From positions 1,984,001-2,048,000 of the forward strand of contig NZ_JAGS01000001.1 of assembly GCF_000526775.1 (NCBI RefSeq): a DNA stretch of 64,000 bases, written 5' to 3'. Positions 8,033 to 15,699 of the stretch are shown piece by piece (the stretch's first letter is position 1; each line of letters begins with the position of its first letter). The stretch comes from Ruminococcus albus AD2013. Its GTDB lineage: Bacteria; Bacillota; Clostridia; Oscillospirales; Ruminococcaceae. Both the position numbers and the translations under genes were made by a program. Under the pieces are notes generated by a model that did not search any database, was not told where the DNA came from, and worked only from the letters and a program-made list of their open reading frames with translations.

Positions 8033-8143
8033 AGGTCCACGCTCCTTAGATCGCCGCAGAACTGCGGGGGTATCTTTTCTTTAACACAAGGAAAGCCCCA
8101 CCCGCCCGCCCACAACAAAGCCGCTTCGTAAAGGCGAAAAACT

Positions 8144-9493
8144 TTACATTCTCTCTACAAGCGCAGCAATGCTGTTAGCGTACTCGGTTATAACAGCTTC
8201 TTCCTTGCCCTCTATCATAACTCTTACCAGTGGCTCGGTACCCGATTCTCTTACGAGTATGCGTCCGTCGCCGCCAAGTTTTTCTCCGTACATCTTTATT
8301 GCGTCGGTTATCTCGGGTACAGTATCCCACTTGCCTTTCTTGTCGGCAGTTATCTTGACATTCACAAGCACCTGGGGATAACATTCCATAACTGATGCCA
8401 GCTCGCTTGCCTTTTTGCCTGTTTTTGCCATTATCTGTAAGAACATAGCACCTGTCATCTCGCCGTCGCCTGTGTTGGCATGGTCGAGAAGTATGATGTG
8501 TCCCGATTGCTCACCGCCTATGTTGTGACCGTTCTTCTGCATCTCTTCAAGAACATATCTGTCACCGACCTTTGTAGTAGCAGTAACTACGCCCTCTTTT
8601 TCAGCGAATTTGAAAAATCCCAGATTCGACATTACTGTAACAACACAGCAGTCGTTTTTCAGAGTGCCCTCGCCTTTCATGAACTTCGAGAATATAGCCA
8701 GCAGCTTGTCGCCGTCGATAAGCTCTCCGTTTTCGTCTACTGCAAGACATCTGTCAGCATCGCCGTCAAATGCAAGACCTACATCGCAGCCATTCTCCAC
8801 AACAGCCTTTTTCAGACCCTCCATGTGTGTTGAACCGCACTTTTCATTGATGTTAGTGCCGTCGGGCTTGTCGTTGGTCATTACTACCTCAGCGCCAAGA
8901 CCCTCAAATATCTTCTGTGCGCATACGCTGGAAGAACCGTTTGCACAGTCAAGACATACCTTTATGCCCTTGAAGTCAACATCAACGGTGCTCTTAACAT
9001 GGGCGATATAATCGTTCACTGCATCACCGCAGACTTTCATTCTGCCTACATTTACGCCCTCGCTGAGATTTTTCTCCATCTCCTCGGGAGTATCGAGTAT
9101 AAGCGCCTCTATCTCGTTCTCAACATCGTCGGGAAGCTTGAAGCCCTCGCCCGAGAACAGCTTTATACCGTTGAATTCCACTGAGTTATGTGAAGCGGAT
9201 ATCATCACTCCCGCATCAGCATTGTATTTTTTTACCAGCATAGCCACCGCAGGAGTAGGAACTACCCCCAGCAGTACAGCATCCGCACCCACCGAGCATA
9301 TGCCCGCGCAGAGCGCCGCTTCCAGTATATCGCCCGATATACGGGTATCCTTGCCTATTATTATCTTGGGTCTGTGACCGCAGTCCTTTGCCAGTACCAG
9401 AGCCGCCGCTTTACCTATCTGTGTAGCCCTCTCCACTGTAAGCTCTGTTATAGCTACACCTCTTGCGCCGTCTGTACCAAATAATCTGCCCAT
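8144..9493 (-). CDS. glmM: phosphoglucosamine mutase
   Basis: Interconverts glucosamine-6-phosphate and glucosamine-1-phosphate, the step before GlmU in UDP-GlcNAc synthesis; cytoplasmic. 449 residues, full length for the family. N-terminal GRLFGTDGARG; catalytic phosphoserine loop MISASHN at about residues 97-103; metal-binding loop AFDGDADRC at about 242-250; sugar-binding GGEQSGHI at about 326-333; phosphate-binding RESGTEPLVRVMIEG near the C-terminus. ATG 9493 with GGAG about 11 nt upstream. The glmU gene is in this window at 42878, and murA, which uses the UDP-GlcNAc, at 15700. Confidence 0.98.
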   Translation of the reverse strand: MGRLFGTDGARGVAITELTVERATQIGKAAALVLAKDCGHRPKIIIGKDTRISGDILEAALCAGICSVGADAVLLGVVPTPAVAMLVKKYNADAGVMISASHNSVEFNGIKLFSGEGFKLPDDVENEIEALILDTPEEMEKNLSEGVNVGRMKVCGDAVNDYIAHVKSTVDVDFKGIKVCLDCANGSSSVCAQKIFEGLGAEVVMTNDKPDGTNINEKCGSTHMEGLKKAVVENGCDVGLAFDGDADRCLAVDENGELIDGDKLLAIFSKFMKGEGTLKNDCCVVTVMSNLGFFKFAEKEGVVTATTKVGDRYVLEEMQKNGHNIGGEQSGHIILLDHANTGDGEMTGAMFLQIMAKTGKKASELASVMECYPQVLVNVKITADKKGKWDTVPEITDAIKMYGEKLGGDGRILVRESGTEPLVRVMIEGKEEAVITEYANSIAALVERM

Positions 9494-9580
9494 CTTACTC
9501 TTTTCTCCTTATAAATAATTTATTCTTCCAAATATATGATCGGGAATTTCTCCCGTTATTTGCATTTTAAGTGTACTGTT

Positions 9581-9943
9581 TCACAGTACGCCGATAGTTT
9601 TGAAAAACATTATGTACCATATCATAACGCCTATCACCGCACCTGTTATCAAGGCAAGTACGATGTCAGCCGCCAAAAGCTTTCCTGCGCCGATGTCTTT
9701 CCTTTTCACCGACATTCCTGAAAGCACACCGCCGATGACCGCCAGTATGAAGCTTACTCCCGCCGCGCTCAGCGCAACAGCTTTGCCTGCCAGAAGTATC
9801 CACCCGTAGTTTTCAGGATCAACATCATTCACACTGTTTGCCATCATGTACGACGATACTATATGCCACATCAGCGGAAAAAGCAGTACAGCCCATGCCG
9901 CCCCCGTGACTTTCTTTGCTGTATAATATGTTTTACCTCTCAT
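9581..9943 (-). CDS. small four-helix-type membrane protein
   Basis: 120 residues from MRGKTYYTAKKV, with three or four hydrophobic stretches (VLLFPLMWHIVSSYMMA, AVALSAAGVSFILAVIGGVL, IVLALITGAVIGVMIWYIMFF). Unrecognised. The start is uncertain: the ATG at 9943 lacks a clear ribosome site, and the frame stays open to about 10003 with a GTG. The stop codon sits inside a GTACTGT/ACAGTAC hairpin that may end the transcript. Confidence 0.55.
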   Translation of the reverse strand: MRGKTYYTAKKVTGAAWAVLLFPLMWHIVSSYMMANSVNDVDPENYGWILLAGKAVALSAAGVSFILAVIGGVLSGMSVKRKDIGAGKLLAADIVLALITGAVIGVMIWYIMFFKTIGVL

Positions 9944-10057
9944 GGTAATGAAACTTTCACACTCCCTGTCCGCCGATGATAATAGCCACGGGTATGCGCA
10001 CAAGTTTTTTTGTTTTTTTTAGTTGAGCGGAAGGCATTTTTGCTCCTTTCAGATATC

Positions 10058-10531
10058 TCAAAACGATTTCAGCATTTCAAGTTCTGTCATGCCGTTTTCG
10101 TCCAGCACTTTTCCCGTGAACTCAAAGCCCATATGCTTGTAGAAATCTATCGCATTCACATTGCCTTTCAGCACAAAAAGCGTGACCCTCCGCGCTGTCA
10201 TTTCATTGAAAGCCCTTTCCATAAGCGCCTTGCCGACACCTTTGCGCTGAAATTTTTTCAGCACATACAGTGCAACTATCTCGCCGCCTTCCTCACAGGT
10301 GCAGAAATCCCTTGCCCGCGGCAGAAAGCCTACCGCGCCTGCGGCTTCGCCTTCTGCATAGGCTATAAACTTATTTTCGGGAGAGAGCCTTGCTCTTTCT
10401 GTCCACCGTTCAGCCCTGCGCCCATCGAGTATCTCATCTGGTATCAAACCGCGGTAAGTTTCGCCCCAAGCATCGCATATCACCCTGCCGAAGTCCTCGG
10501 CGTTTTCCGCACATACAGAAACTATCTCCAC
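10058..10531 (-). CDS. GNAT-family N-acetyltransferase
   Basis: 157 residues with the GNAT fold: N-terminal VICDAWGETYRGLIPDEIL (typical of the YitH/PA4866-like group), beta-4 strand and acetyl-CoA loop EIVALYVLKKFQRKGVGKAL (residues about 82-101; the Q/R-x-x-G-x-G/A pyrophosphate loop is QRKGVGKA), and C-terminal AIDFYKHMGFEFTGK. The acyl acceptor is unknown. The start is GTG at 10531, 7 nt after GAGGAGG; no ATG is suitable nearby. Confidence 0.88.
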   Translation of the reverse strand: MEIVSVCAENAEDFGRVICDAWGETYRGLIPDEILDGRRAERWTERARLSPENKFIAYAEGEAAGAVGFLPRARDFCTCEEGGEIVALYVLKKFQRKGVGKALMERAFNEMTARRVTLFVLKGNVNAIDFYKHMGFEFTGKVLDENGMTELEMLKSF

Positions 10532-10602
10532 CGCGCACCCTCCTCACATCAGCGAATTAAGTATCTCCCGCTATACACAATGGTATCAGCGTAAGTATTT
10601 TA

Positions 10603-10983
10603 ACTGCGGTTGACAGGACGCCCCTCAGCTGCGACTGCGTCGGCAGCACCCTCGGGTCGAGAAATCGGATTCGCTTCGCTGTCCGATTTCGGGCGCGGGC
10701 AATATTATCCGCACTTAGTTTGTGCGTATGTTATAGGATTGCTCACGCTCGGAATTGGATATTGCCCGCGCTTTTTTCTCTTATTGTTTGCTATGCATTT
10801 TGGTTTTGCGCCTTGGTGAATGAGGGCTCTGCCAACAGTCAACAAAGTAGACTGTGCAAACATCCCGCAAGCCTTTCGCGAAAGGCTTGACCCAAAGCTC
10901 TTCTCCTTGGCATTCTATCCTAAGCCCTGCTACTTTACCGTCATGCCAACAATTATGAATTATGAATTGTGAATTATGAATTA
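10603..10983. repeat. long intergenic repeat element, copy 2
   Basis: About 380 bp matching 1375-1714, from ACTGCGGT through the AATTATG array. Hairpins at the same places: GAAATCGGA/TCCGATTTC (10661-10669, 10682-10690), GCGCGGGCAATAT/ATATTGCCCGCGC (10693-10705, 10759-10771), a 22-bp perfect palindrome at 10868-10889, and TTGGCA/TGCCAA (10907-10912, 10944-10949). Differs by two insertions, one near 10630 and one near 10832. The final array overlaps the ruvB stop codon. Confidence 0.85.
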
Positions 10984-12018
10984 AAAATGCGTCTGCCCGT
11001 TTTTCAGTATCCCCAGATGGTCATATGCCAGCTGAGTCGCACAGCGCCCGCGGGGGGTCTTTGCCAGAAATCCCAGCTGCATCAGATAAGGCTCGCATAC
11101 ATCTTCAAGAGTGACTGCTTCTTCGCCTATCGCTGCCGCTAAGGTCGAAAGCCCCACAGGACCTCCGTTGTACCCCTTGATTATCATTTCAAGCAAACGC
11201 CTGTCAAGGCTGTCAAGCCCCAGCTTATCGACTTCCATGCGGTTCAGTGCTATCTTTGCGATATCCTGCGTTATACGTCCGTTGCCGATTACTTCAGCAA
11301 AATCGCGCACACGCTTCAGATAGCGGTTTGCTATTCGTGGGGTACACCTTGCGCGGGCGGCTATCTCGGTTGCACCGTCATCATCGCAGGCAACACCCAG
11401 TATTGTTGCGGAACGCTTTACGATATCCGCAAGTTCTTCCACCGAGTACATCTCCATGTGCATCAGCATACCGAAACGGTCTCTCAGCGGCGCCGAAAGC
11501 TGTCCCGAGCGGGTCGTGGCGCCTATCAGCGTGAACTTTTCAATCTCTATCCTGATAGACCTTGCCGCGGGTCCCTTGCCCATGATTATATCGAGAGCAT
11601 AGTCCTCCATGGCGGGGTAGAGTATCTCCTCCACCTGACGCGAAAGACGGTGTATCTCGTCGATGAAAAGCACATCTCCCTTTTCAAGGTTGGTGAGAAG
11701 TGCCGCCAGGTCGCCGGGCTTTTCAATGGCAGGTCCCGACGTCGTGCGGATATTCACACCCATCTCGTGGGCTATGATATTCGCAAGGGTGGTCTTGCCA
11801 AGACCGGGAGGGCCGTATAACAGCACATGGTCTAAGCTGTCGCCGCGGCGCTTTGCCGCATCTATATATATTTTCATGTTCTCCTTGACCTTTTCCTGAC
11901 CGATATACTCGGCAAGAGTGAGAGGTCGGAGACTTATCTCAAAATCGTCCGTAGTTTCCTGCTCGGTCTCCTTAGGAGAAACCAGGCGTTCATAATCGAA
12001 ATCGGATTCTTCTATCAT
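10981..12018 (-). CDS. ruvB: Holliday junction branch-migration ATPase RuvB
   Basis: Hexameric AAA+ motor that drives branch migration of RuvA-bound Holliday junctions. 345 residues. [11 protein letters not shown] near residue 31, Walker [13 protein letters not shown], Walker [12 protein letters not shown], sensor-1 GATTRSG, arginine-finger region LRDRFG, and the C-terminal winged helix ending KTPRGR. ATG 12018 begins MIEESDFD. The last codons run into the repeat element, which supplies TAA. Downstream of ruvC and ruvA in the same orientation, but separated from ruvA by two duplicated membrane-protein genes, an unusual interruption. Confidence 0.98.
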   Translation of the reverse strand: MIEESDFDYERLVSPKETEQETTDDFEISLRPLTLAEYIGQEKVKENMKIYIDAAKRRGDSLDHVLLYGPPGLGKTTLANIIAHEMGVNIRTTSGPAIEKPGDLAALLTNLEKGDVLFIDEIHRLSRQVEEILYPAMEDYALDIIMGKGPAARSIRIEIEKFTLIGATTRSGQLSAPLRDRFGMLMHMEMYSVEELADIVKRSATILGVACDDDGATEIAARARCTPRIANRYLKRVRDFAEVIGNGRITQDIAKIALNRMEVDKLGLDSLDRRLLEMIIKGYNGGPVGLSTLAAAIGEEAVTLEDVCEPYLMQLGFLAKTPRGRCATQLAYDHLGILKNGQTHF

Positions 12019-12046
12019 CAGTTCACTTCCCTTTTAAACTCTGTCA

Positions 12047-12535
12047 TCAATTTTTACCATACTTTTTGATCAGATCGCTAAGTTTCATTTCCAATGAAAG
12101 TATGTAATCATCGGTAACTGTTTCTCTGCCCATATGATCTTTCACCGTTACCTTTACAGGGGCGTTACCGAGCGCTCCGCATAGATCAACTTGAGTTCTG
12201 AGACCGTTTTTGTAATCTATAGCCATGATGGTATTATACTCCTCACGCTCAATGGGGATAGTTTTACAGATCTCGCCGTCTTTGAGAATACCCATCGTAG
12301 GCTGATCGTCATCGAGATATATCGAATACCCTTTAAAAACGTCGTCTCCGCTTTTTTTGTATTCCAATGTAACGGCAGCAGGTGTGCTGAGAGTAATTGC
12401 ATAATTCAGCATCATCCCTAAAAGTATCAGTGAAAGCATTATAAACACCGTCAGGATAATCGGCTTATTTCTTGCGAAAAAACGCTTAATAATTTCTTTT
12501 ACATCTTCCTTTGTGAGCCTACTCATAGTTCTCAT
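12047..12535 (-). CDS. single-pass membrane protein, ruv-operon paralog 2
   Basis: 162 residues: short basic N-terminus, one membrane helix (IILTVFIMLSLILLGMML, about residues 26-43), and an exported domain of about 115 residues (VFKGYSIYLDDDQPTMGILKDG, TIPIEREEYNTIM). Paralog of 12676-13170, with the matching signature YSxYLDDxQPxMGxxxxG and TIPIExExYxxxM. Function unknown. ATG 12535 has AAGG 8 nt upstream. Unit 12013-12642 and unit 12643-13284 are tandem copies. Confidence 0.75.
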   Translation of the reverse strand: MRTMSRLTKEDVKEIIKRFFARNKPIILTVFIMLSLILLGMMLNYAITLSTPAAVTLEYKKSGDDVFKGYSIYLDDDQPTMGILKDGEICKTIPIEREEYNTIMAIDYKNGLRTQVDLCGALGNAPVKVTVKDHMGRETVTDDYILSLEMKLSDLIKKYGKN

Positions 12536-12540
12536 AAATA

Positions 12541-12665
12541 TCACCTTCCGAAACCTTGCAGCAGTAAAAAACGAACTGCGCCATCTCAGCCGCGCAATTA
12601 TGAATTGCTCAAAACCTTGCCAATCTTACAAGTGCTGTCTTTTATCATCAGTTCACTTTCTTTTT
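12541..12665. repeat. tandem-duplication junction between the two paralogs
   Basis: 12541-12642 repeats 13175-13283 at roughly 95% identity, including the last 34 bases or so of the ruvA coding sequence as a dead remnant. 12643-12665 repeats 12013-12035, including the start of ruvB. The join falls at a shared TCTTTATCA-like stretch near 12638-12647. The heptamer AATTATG occurs once here and twice in the parent copy, a slippage difference. Confidence 0.85.
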
Positions 12666-12675
12666 TAACTTTAGG

Positions 12676-13170
12676 CTAATTGATATACCTGTCTCTCAGA
12701 ACGCCGATCTTGTAGTACAGCGAACTCAATAAAGCCGGCGCAGCCTTTCCGTTGACGTACTTTTCTTTGCCCGAAGCATCGGTCAGCGTGATCTTATAAT
12801 ATGTCACAGCAGTTCCATCGACAGTTACGTCGCGATCCGAATATTTACCGTATCCTACATTCATCATGGAATCATAATCTTCCTGTTCGATCGGGATAGT
12901 TCTATATGTGATCCCGCCTTCGATAAGCCCCATCATTGGCTGTTTGTCATCAAGATAGAACGAATACCCTTGATACCCGCCGTCTTCTTTTCCGCTTAAT
13001 TCAACTGTCACCGCAACAGGGGTATCTTTAGGCTTTGTGATCTTGTCCAATTTGGGAGAAATTCTAAAGAACAATAACAGCATCACCATAATTATACGTA
13101 TCAATTTCCAGTGTCTTCTGATAAATTCCTTTATGACTTCCTTTTGACATTTCTCAAAATTCTCGTCCAT
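12676..13170 (-). CDS. single-pass membrane protein, ruv-operon paralog 1
   Basis: 164 residues: MDENFEKCQKEVIKEF, a basic stretch, one membrane helix (LIRIIMVMLLLFF), then an exported domain with the signature YSFYLDDKQPMMGLIEGG and TIPIEQEDYDSMM. Paralog of 12047-12535, with similarity concentrated in that signature and much weaker elsewhere. ATG 13170 has GGGAGG 7 nt upstream; the frame extends upstream but into the ruvA-ruvB intergenic duplicate. Function unknown. Confidence 0.75.
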   Translation of the reverse strand: MDENFEKCQKEVIKEFIRRHWKLIRIIMVMLLLFFRISPKLDKITKPKDTPVAVTVELSGKEDGGYQGYSFYLDDKQPMMGLIEGGITYRTIPIEQEDYDSMMNVGYGKYSDRDVTVDGTAVTYYKITLTDASGKEKYVNGKAAPALLSSLYYKIGVLRDRYIN

Positions 13171-13249
13171 GATATCACCTCCCGAAACCTTGCGGCAGTA
13201 AAAAACGACCTGCGCCATCTCAGCCGCGCAATTATGAATTATGAATTGC

Positions 13250-13849
13250 TCAGAACCTTGCCAATCTTACAAGTGCTGTCTTTATCAGTTCTTCAACTGT
13301 CGCAGTAGGTTCAGCCCCTGCAAGTGCCTGTGCGGCTTCACCCTCGGAGTAGCCCAGCACTACAAGCGCTGTTATAGCTTCGTCAAGGGCACCGCCCTGG
13401 GGTACCGCCGATGCGATAGTCTCACCGCCGCGGACGGAAATCGTATTCTCCTTGGCTATCTTGTCTTTCAGTTCAAGCACTATCCTCTGGGCTGTCTTGG
13501 CGCCTATGCCCTTGCTTTTTGTAAGGGACTTGAAATCCCCCGTGGCAACAGTAAGCGCAAACTGCGAGGGTGTATTCGATGAAAGTATCGAAAGCGCCGC
13601 TTTCGGACCTACTCCCGATACGGTTATCAGCATTTTGAAACAGCGAAGTTCCTCCTGCGACGAAAAGCCGAAAAGGTCAACGTCATTTTCCCTGACCGCA
13701 AGGTAGGTGTACAGCGTTACCTCGCTCTCCCCTGCTATCTTCTGCAGGGTGTAGAATGTAGTTTTGCAGGCGTAGCCCACGCCGCCGCATTCCACCACCG
13801 CAAGTTCGCTTTCGGTATGTATAAGTTTTCCTCTTACGGAATATATCAT
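13250..13849 (-). CDS. ruvA: Holliday junction-binding protein RuvA
   Basis: 199 residues, full length. Domain I (OB fold) starts MIYSVRGKLIH and has VVECGGVGYACKTT; domain II has two helix-hairpin-helix motifs (LITVSGVGPKAALSIL and LTKSKGIGAKTAQRIVLELK); domain III (ALVVLGYSEGEAAQAL) contacts RuvB. Binds four-way junctions as a tetramer and recruits RuvB. ATG overlaps the stop of the zinc-ribbon gene upstream (ATGA). AATTATG heptamers follow 2 bp after the stop codon. Confidence 0.98.
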   Translation of the reverse strand: MIYSVRGKLIHTESELAVVECGGVGYACKTTFYTLQKIAGESEVTLYTYLAVRENDVDLFGFSSQEELRCFKMLITVSGVGPKAALSILSSNTPSQFALTVATGDFKSLTKSKGIGAKTAQRIVLELKDKIAKENTISVRGGETIASAVPQGGALDEAITALVVLGYSEGEAAQALAGAEPTATVEELIKTALVRLARF

Positions 13850-14055
13850 CGTTCATTCTCCTTGATGTTTTTTATAAATGCGCTCTCACTGCCGTCCCAC
13901 AGGCATTTTTCGCATCTGCCGTCTTTGAAAACGTGGGAACAGTTCTCATAGCCGTACAGGATATGCGAACACTCGGGACAGAGCCCTTTCATTTTTGATG
14001 CCGAGAGCAGGTACTTGCTTCCGCACTCATCGCATATACCGATATCCTTTTCCAT
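13846..14055 (-). CDS. small zinc-ribbon protein between ruvC and ruvA
   Basis: 69 residues with three CxxC pairs: CDEC (residues 8-11), CPEC (about 31-34) and CEKC (about 53-56), plus an isolated C at about 44 in YENCSHVF. This suggests one or two structural zinc ribbons. No catalytic motif. It lies between ruvC (9 bp) and ruvA (4-bp overlap), so it is co-transcribed with the Holliday-junction machinery; whether it acts with it is unknown. ATG 14055 has GAGG upstream. Confidence 0.75.
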   Translation of the reverse strand: MEKDIGICDECGSKYLLSASKMKGLCPECSHILYGYENCSHVFKDGRCEKCLWDGSESAFIKNIKENER

Positions 14056-14064
14056 GAGCGCACC

Positions 14065-14574
14065 TCACTTTGCCGCTTTGTCAAACTTTTCCATGACCCT
14101 TCGTGTATTCAGCGAAAGACCGTGAGTTATGGCTATCGCCATAGCATCTGCGGCATCATCGGGCTTGATTATCTGCGCTAAATGGAGCATTGAGCGCACC
14201 ATCTCCTGCACCTGTTTTTTCTCGGCATAGCCGTACCCGACTATGGAGCTTTTGACCTGCAATGGCGTATACTCATACACGGGAAGATTCTGCATAACTG
14301 CAGGAAGCAGGGTTACTCCCCTTGCCTGTGCAACATCTATGCCCGTAGTGATATTTGTGTTGAAGAACAGCTTTTCCACCGCGATCTCATCGGGGCGGTA
14401 ATGTTCGATAAGCCCCTGCATATCCAGATAGATCACCCTTAAACGTTTGAGAAACTCCATATCAGAGGGGGTCTTTATGGTGCCTGCCTTTATAGGAGTA
14501 AAGTGCCCGTGGCTGTATTCGACCACGCCGTAGCCGACTATACCATAGCCGGGATCGATGCCCATTATCCTCAA
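14065..14574 (-). CDS. ruvC: Holliday junction endonuclease RuvC
   Basis: 169 residues; resolves four-way junctions as a dimer using Mg2+. Acidic catalytic residues fit GIDPGYGIVGYG (first Asp), AVEKLFFNTN (Glu), and DDAADAMAIAITH near the C-terminus (last two Asp). Start chosen at TTG 14574, which gives MRIMGIDPG, the family's usual N-terminus, with GAGGAGG 7 nt upstream; the frame stays open upstream without a ribosome site. First gene of the ruv transcript. Confidence 0.95.
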   Translation of the reverse strand: MRIMGIDPGYGIVGYGVVEYSHGHFTPIKAGTIKTPSDMEFLKRLRVIYLDMQGLIEHYRPDEIAVEKLFFNTNITTGIDVAQARGVTLLPAVMQNLPVYEYTPLQVKSSIVGYGYAEKKQVQEMVRSMLHLAQIIKPDDAADAMAIAITHGLSLNTRRVMEKFDKAAK

Positions 14575-14624
14575 AATGCTTCCTCCTCGCCGTAAAAGGG
14601 TACAATTCTTCATATTAACAATTA

Positions 14625-14653
14625 ATTATAGCATACTTTTATAATAAATGCAA
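14625..14653 (-). promoter_or_regulatory. sigma-A promoter of the ruvC operon
   Basis: On the minus strand TTGCAT, 17 nt, TATAAT. It lies about 50 bp upstream of the TTG start of ruvC. Confidence 0.75.
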
Positions 14654-14682
14654 GTGCGAGTGCGCTTAATAATGCGTAAAAA

Positions 14683-14899
14683 CGGCTTGATTTATTGGTT
14701 ATTCTGATGTTTTGGGTGTGTGTTCGGTCTCTCTTCCATCATACAGTATAACACGCCGCCTCATATCCCGTAGTAATAATCGGCGGCTGCCTGCCATCGT
14801 GCGTACAATGGAAGAGATATTCGTGAAGGAACTTCAGGGGTGAAGTGCCCTCTCACTATCAGTGATTTTGGTCGAAAAGTTGTACGTTTTTGTACAACT
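14683..14899. ncRNA. possible structured RNA or element remnant (strand unknown)
   Basis: A 10-bp helix TCTCTTCCAT/ATGGAAGAGA (14730-14739, 14808-14817) encloses GCCGCC/GGCGGC (14755-14760, 14782-14787). Next to it are GGAACTTCA-type and GTTGTAC/GTACAAC hairpins (about 14828-14849 and 14883-14899). No good reading frame. It does not match the conserved cores of 6S, tmRNA, SRP or RNase P RNA that I know. The stretch from 14900 to 15419 is AT-rich; apart from a small CAGTCC/GGACTG hairpin near 15270-15291 I see nothing in it. Confidence 0.4.
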
Positions 14900-15419
14900 C
14901 TTGCAGAAATATGTCTGAATTAAATTATAAAACATATGTTTGCATAAAATGCAGTATGTAGGATTGTGCAGGTAGTACAATTATTTGAGACTATTTTGTT
15001 AAGTCGCGAACATCCGTTTGAAAGCCGACTTGTCATATCCTTATGCATCATTCTGGCAATAATTACCGAAAACCGAATGGAGAAAAATTAATTTAGTAAT
15101 TATTATTACAAAATAGAATTTTTTATTATTTCGCTCATACAGTAAAATTCACGTACAACGCTGCCTGAAAGAGTCGTTCAAAAAAAGATGTCAATTTGCT
15201 GTACATATTTCTGTACTGATATTCAGGGAGTAAATTTGTACTCAAGTACGCACAAAACGCACATATAAAGAGTTAGCAGTCCATAAAACGGGACTGGTTT
15301 TCAAGCAAAACAATTGTTTTTATATCTTGATAGATAGCTGAAAAATTCATATTTATAGGGATATTTTGTGTAATTTACAAAAATTTTCTCGAATTTTCAA
15401 AAAAAGGGTTCACCACCTA

Positions 15420-15448
15420 TTGATTTTTTGAGAATTGTGTGGTACAAT
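15420..15448 (+). promoter_or_regulatory. sigma-A promoter of murA
   Basis: TTGATT (15420-15425), 17 nt, TACAAT (15443-15448). Transcription should begin near 15455, leaving a 245-nt leader before murA. Confidence 0.8.
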
Positions 15449-15454
15449 AAGAAA

Positions 15455-15699
15455 GTCTAAAAAGCTTAATGCGCTTTTTAGCTTTGTCTGAACGGCATCA
15501 CCTCTCACAGTAGAGCACGGGCGTTTTCTTTTATTAAGGACGCACGCCGCTCCGTATCGTGCTGTCGGTAAGGACTTGGTATTGATTTTTTTAGTCGGCA
15601 ATATGTCGGCATTCGCGTTATTGCGCTGTTAAAAAAATTGCAGGAGTCGGCGGGCGGCAAGAAAGATACAATCTACCGGCTCTCAAGGAGTGTATTATT
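15455..15699 (+). promoter_or_regulatory. long structured 5' leader of murA
   Basis: The leader holds a CTAAAAAGC/GCTTTTTAG hairpin right at its start (about 15457-15481) and a larger fold, AGCACG/CGTGCT (15514-15519, 15558-15563) with GGCGT/ACGCC inside. No known riboswitch core is recognised. Could be attenuator-like, but the hairpins lack a strong U-run. Confidence 0.45.

Noticed and set aside
13171..13218. Upstream start of the 12676 gene (MAQVVFYCRKVSGG..)
   Set aside because: The extra residues are encoded by the duplicated ruvA-side spacer; ATG 13170 follows GGGAGG.
14683..14899. 6S RNA, tmRNA, SRP RNA or RNase P RNA in the gap
   Set aside because: None of the conserved core sequences I know for these RNAs is visible on either strand.
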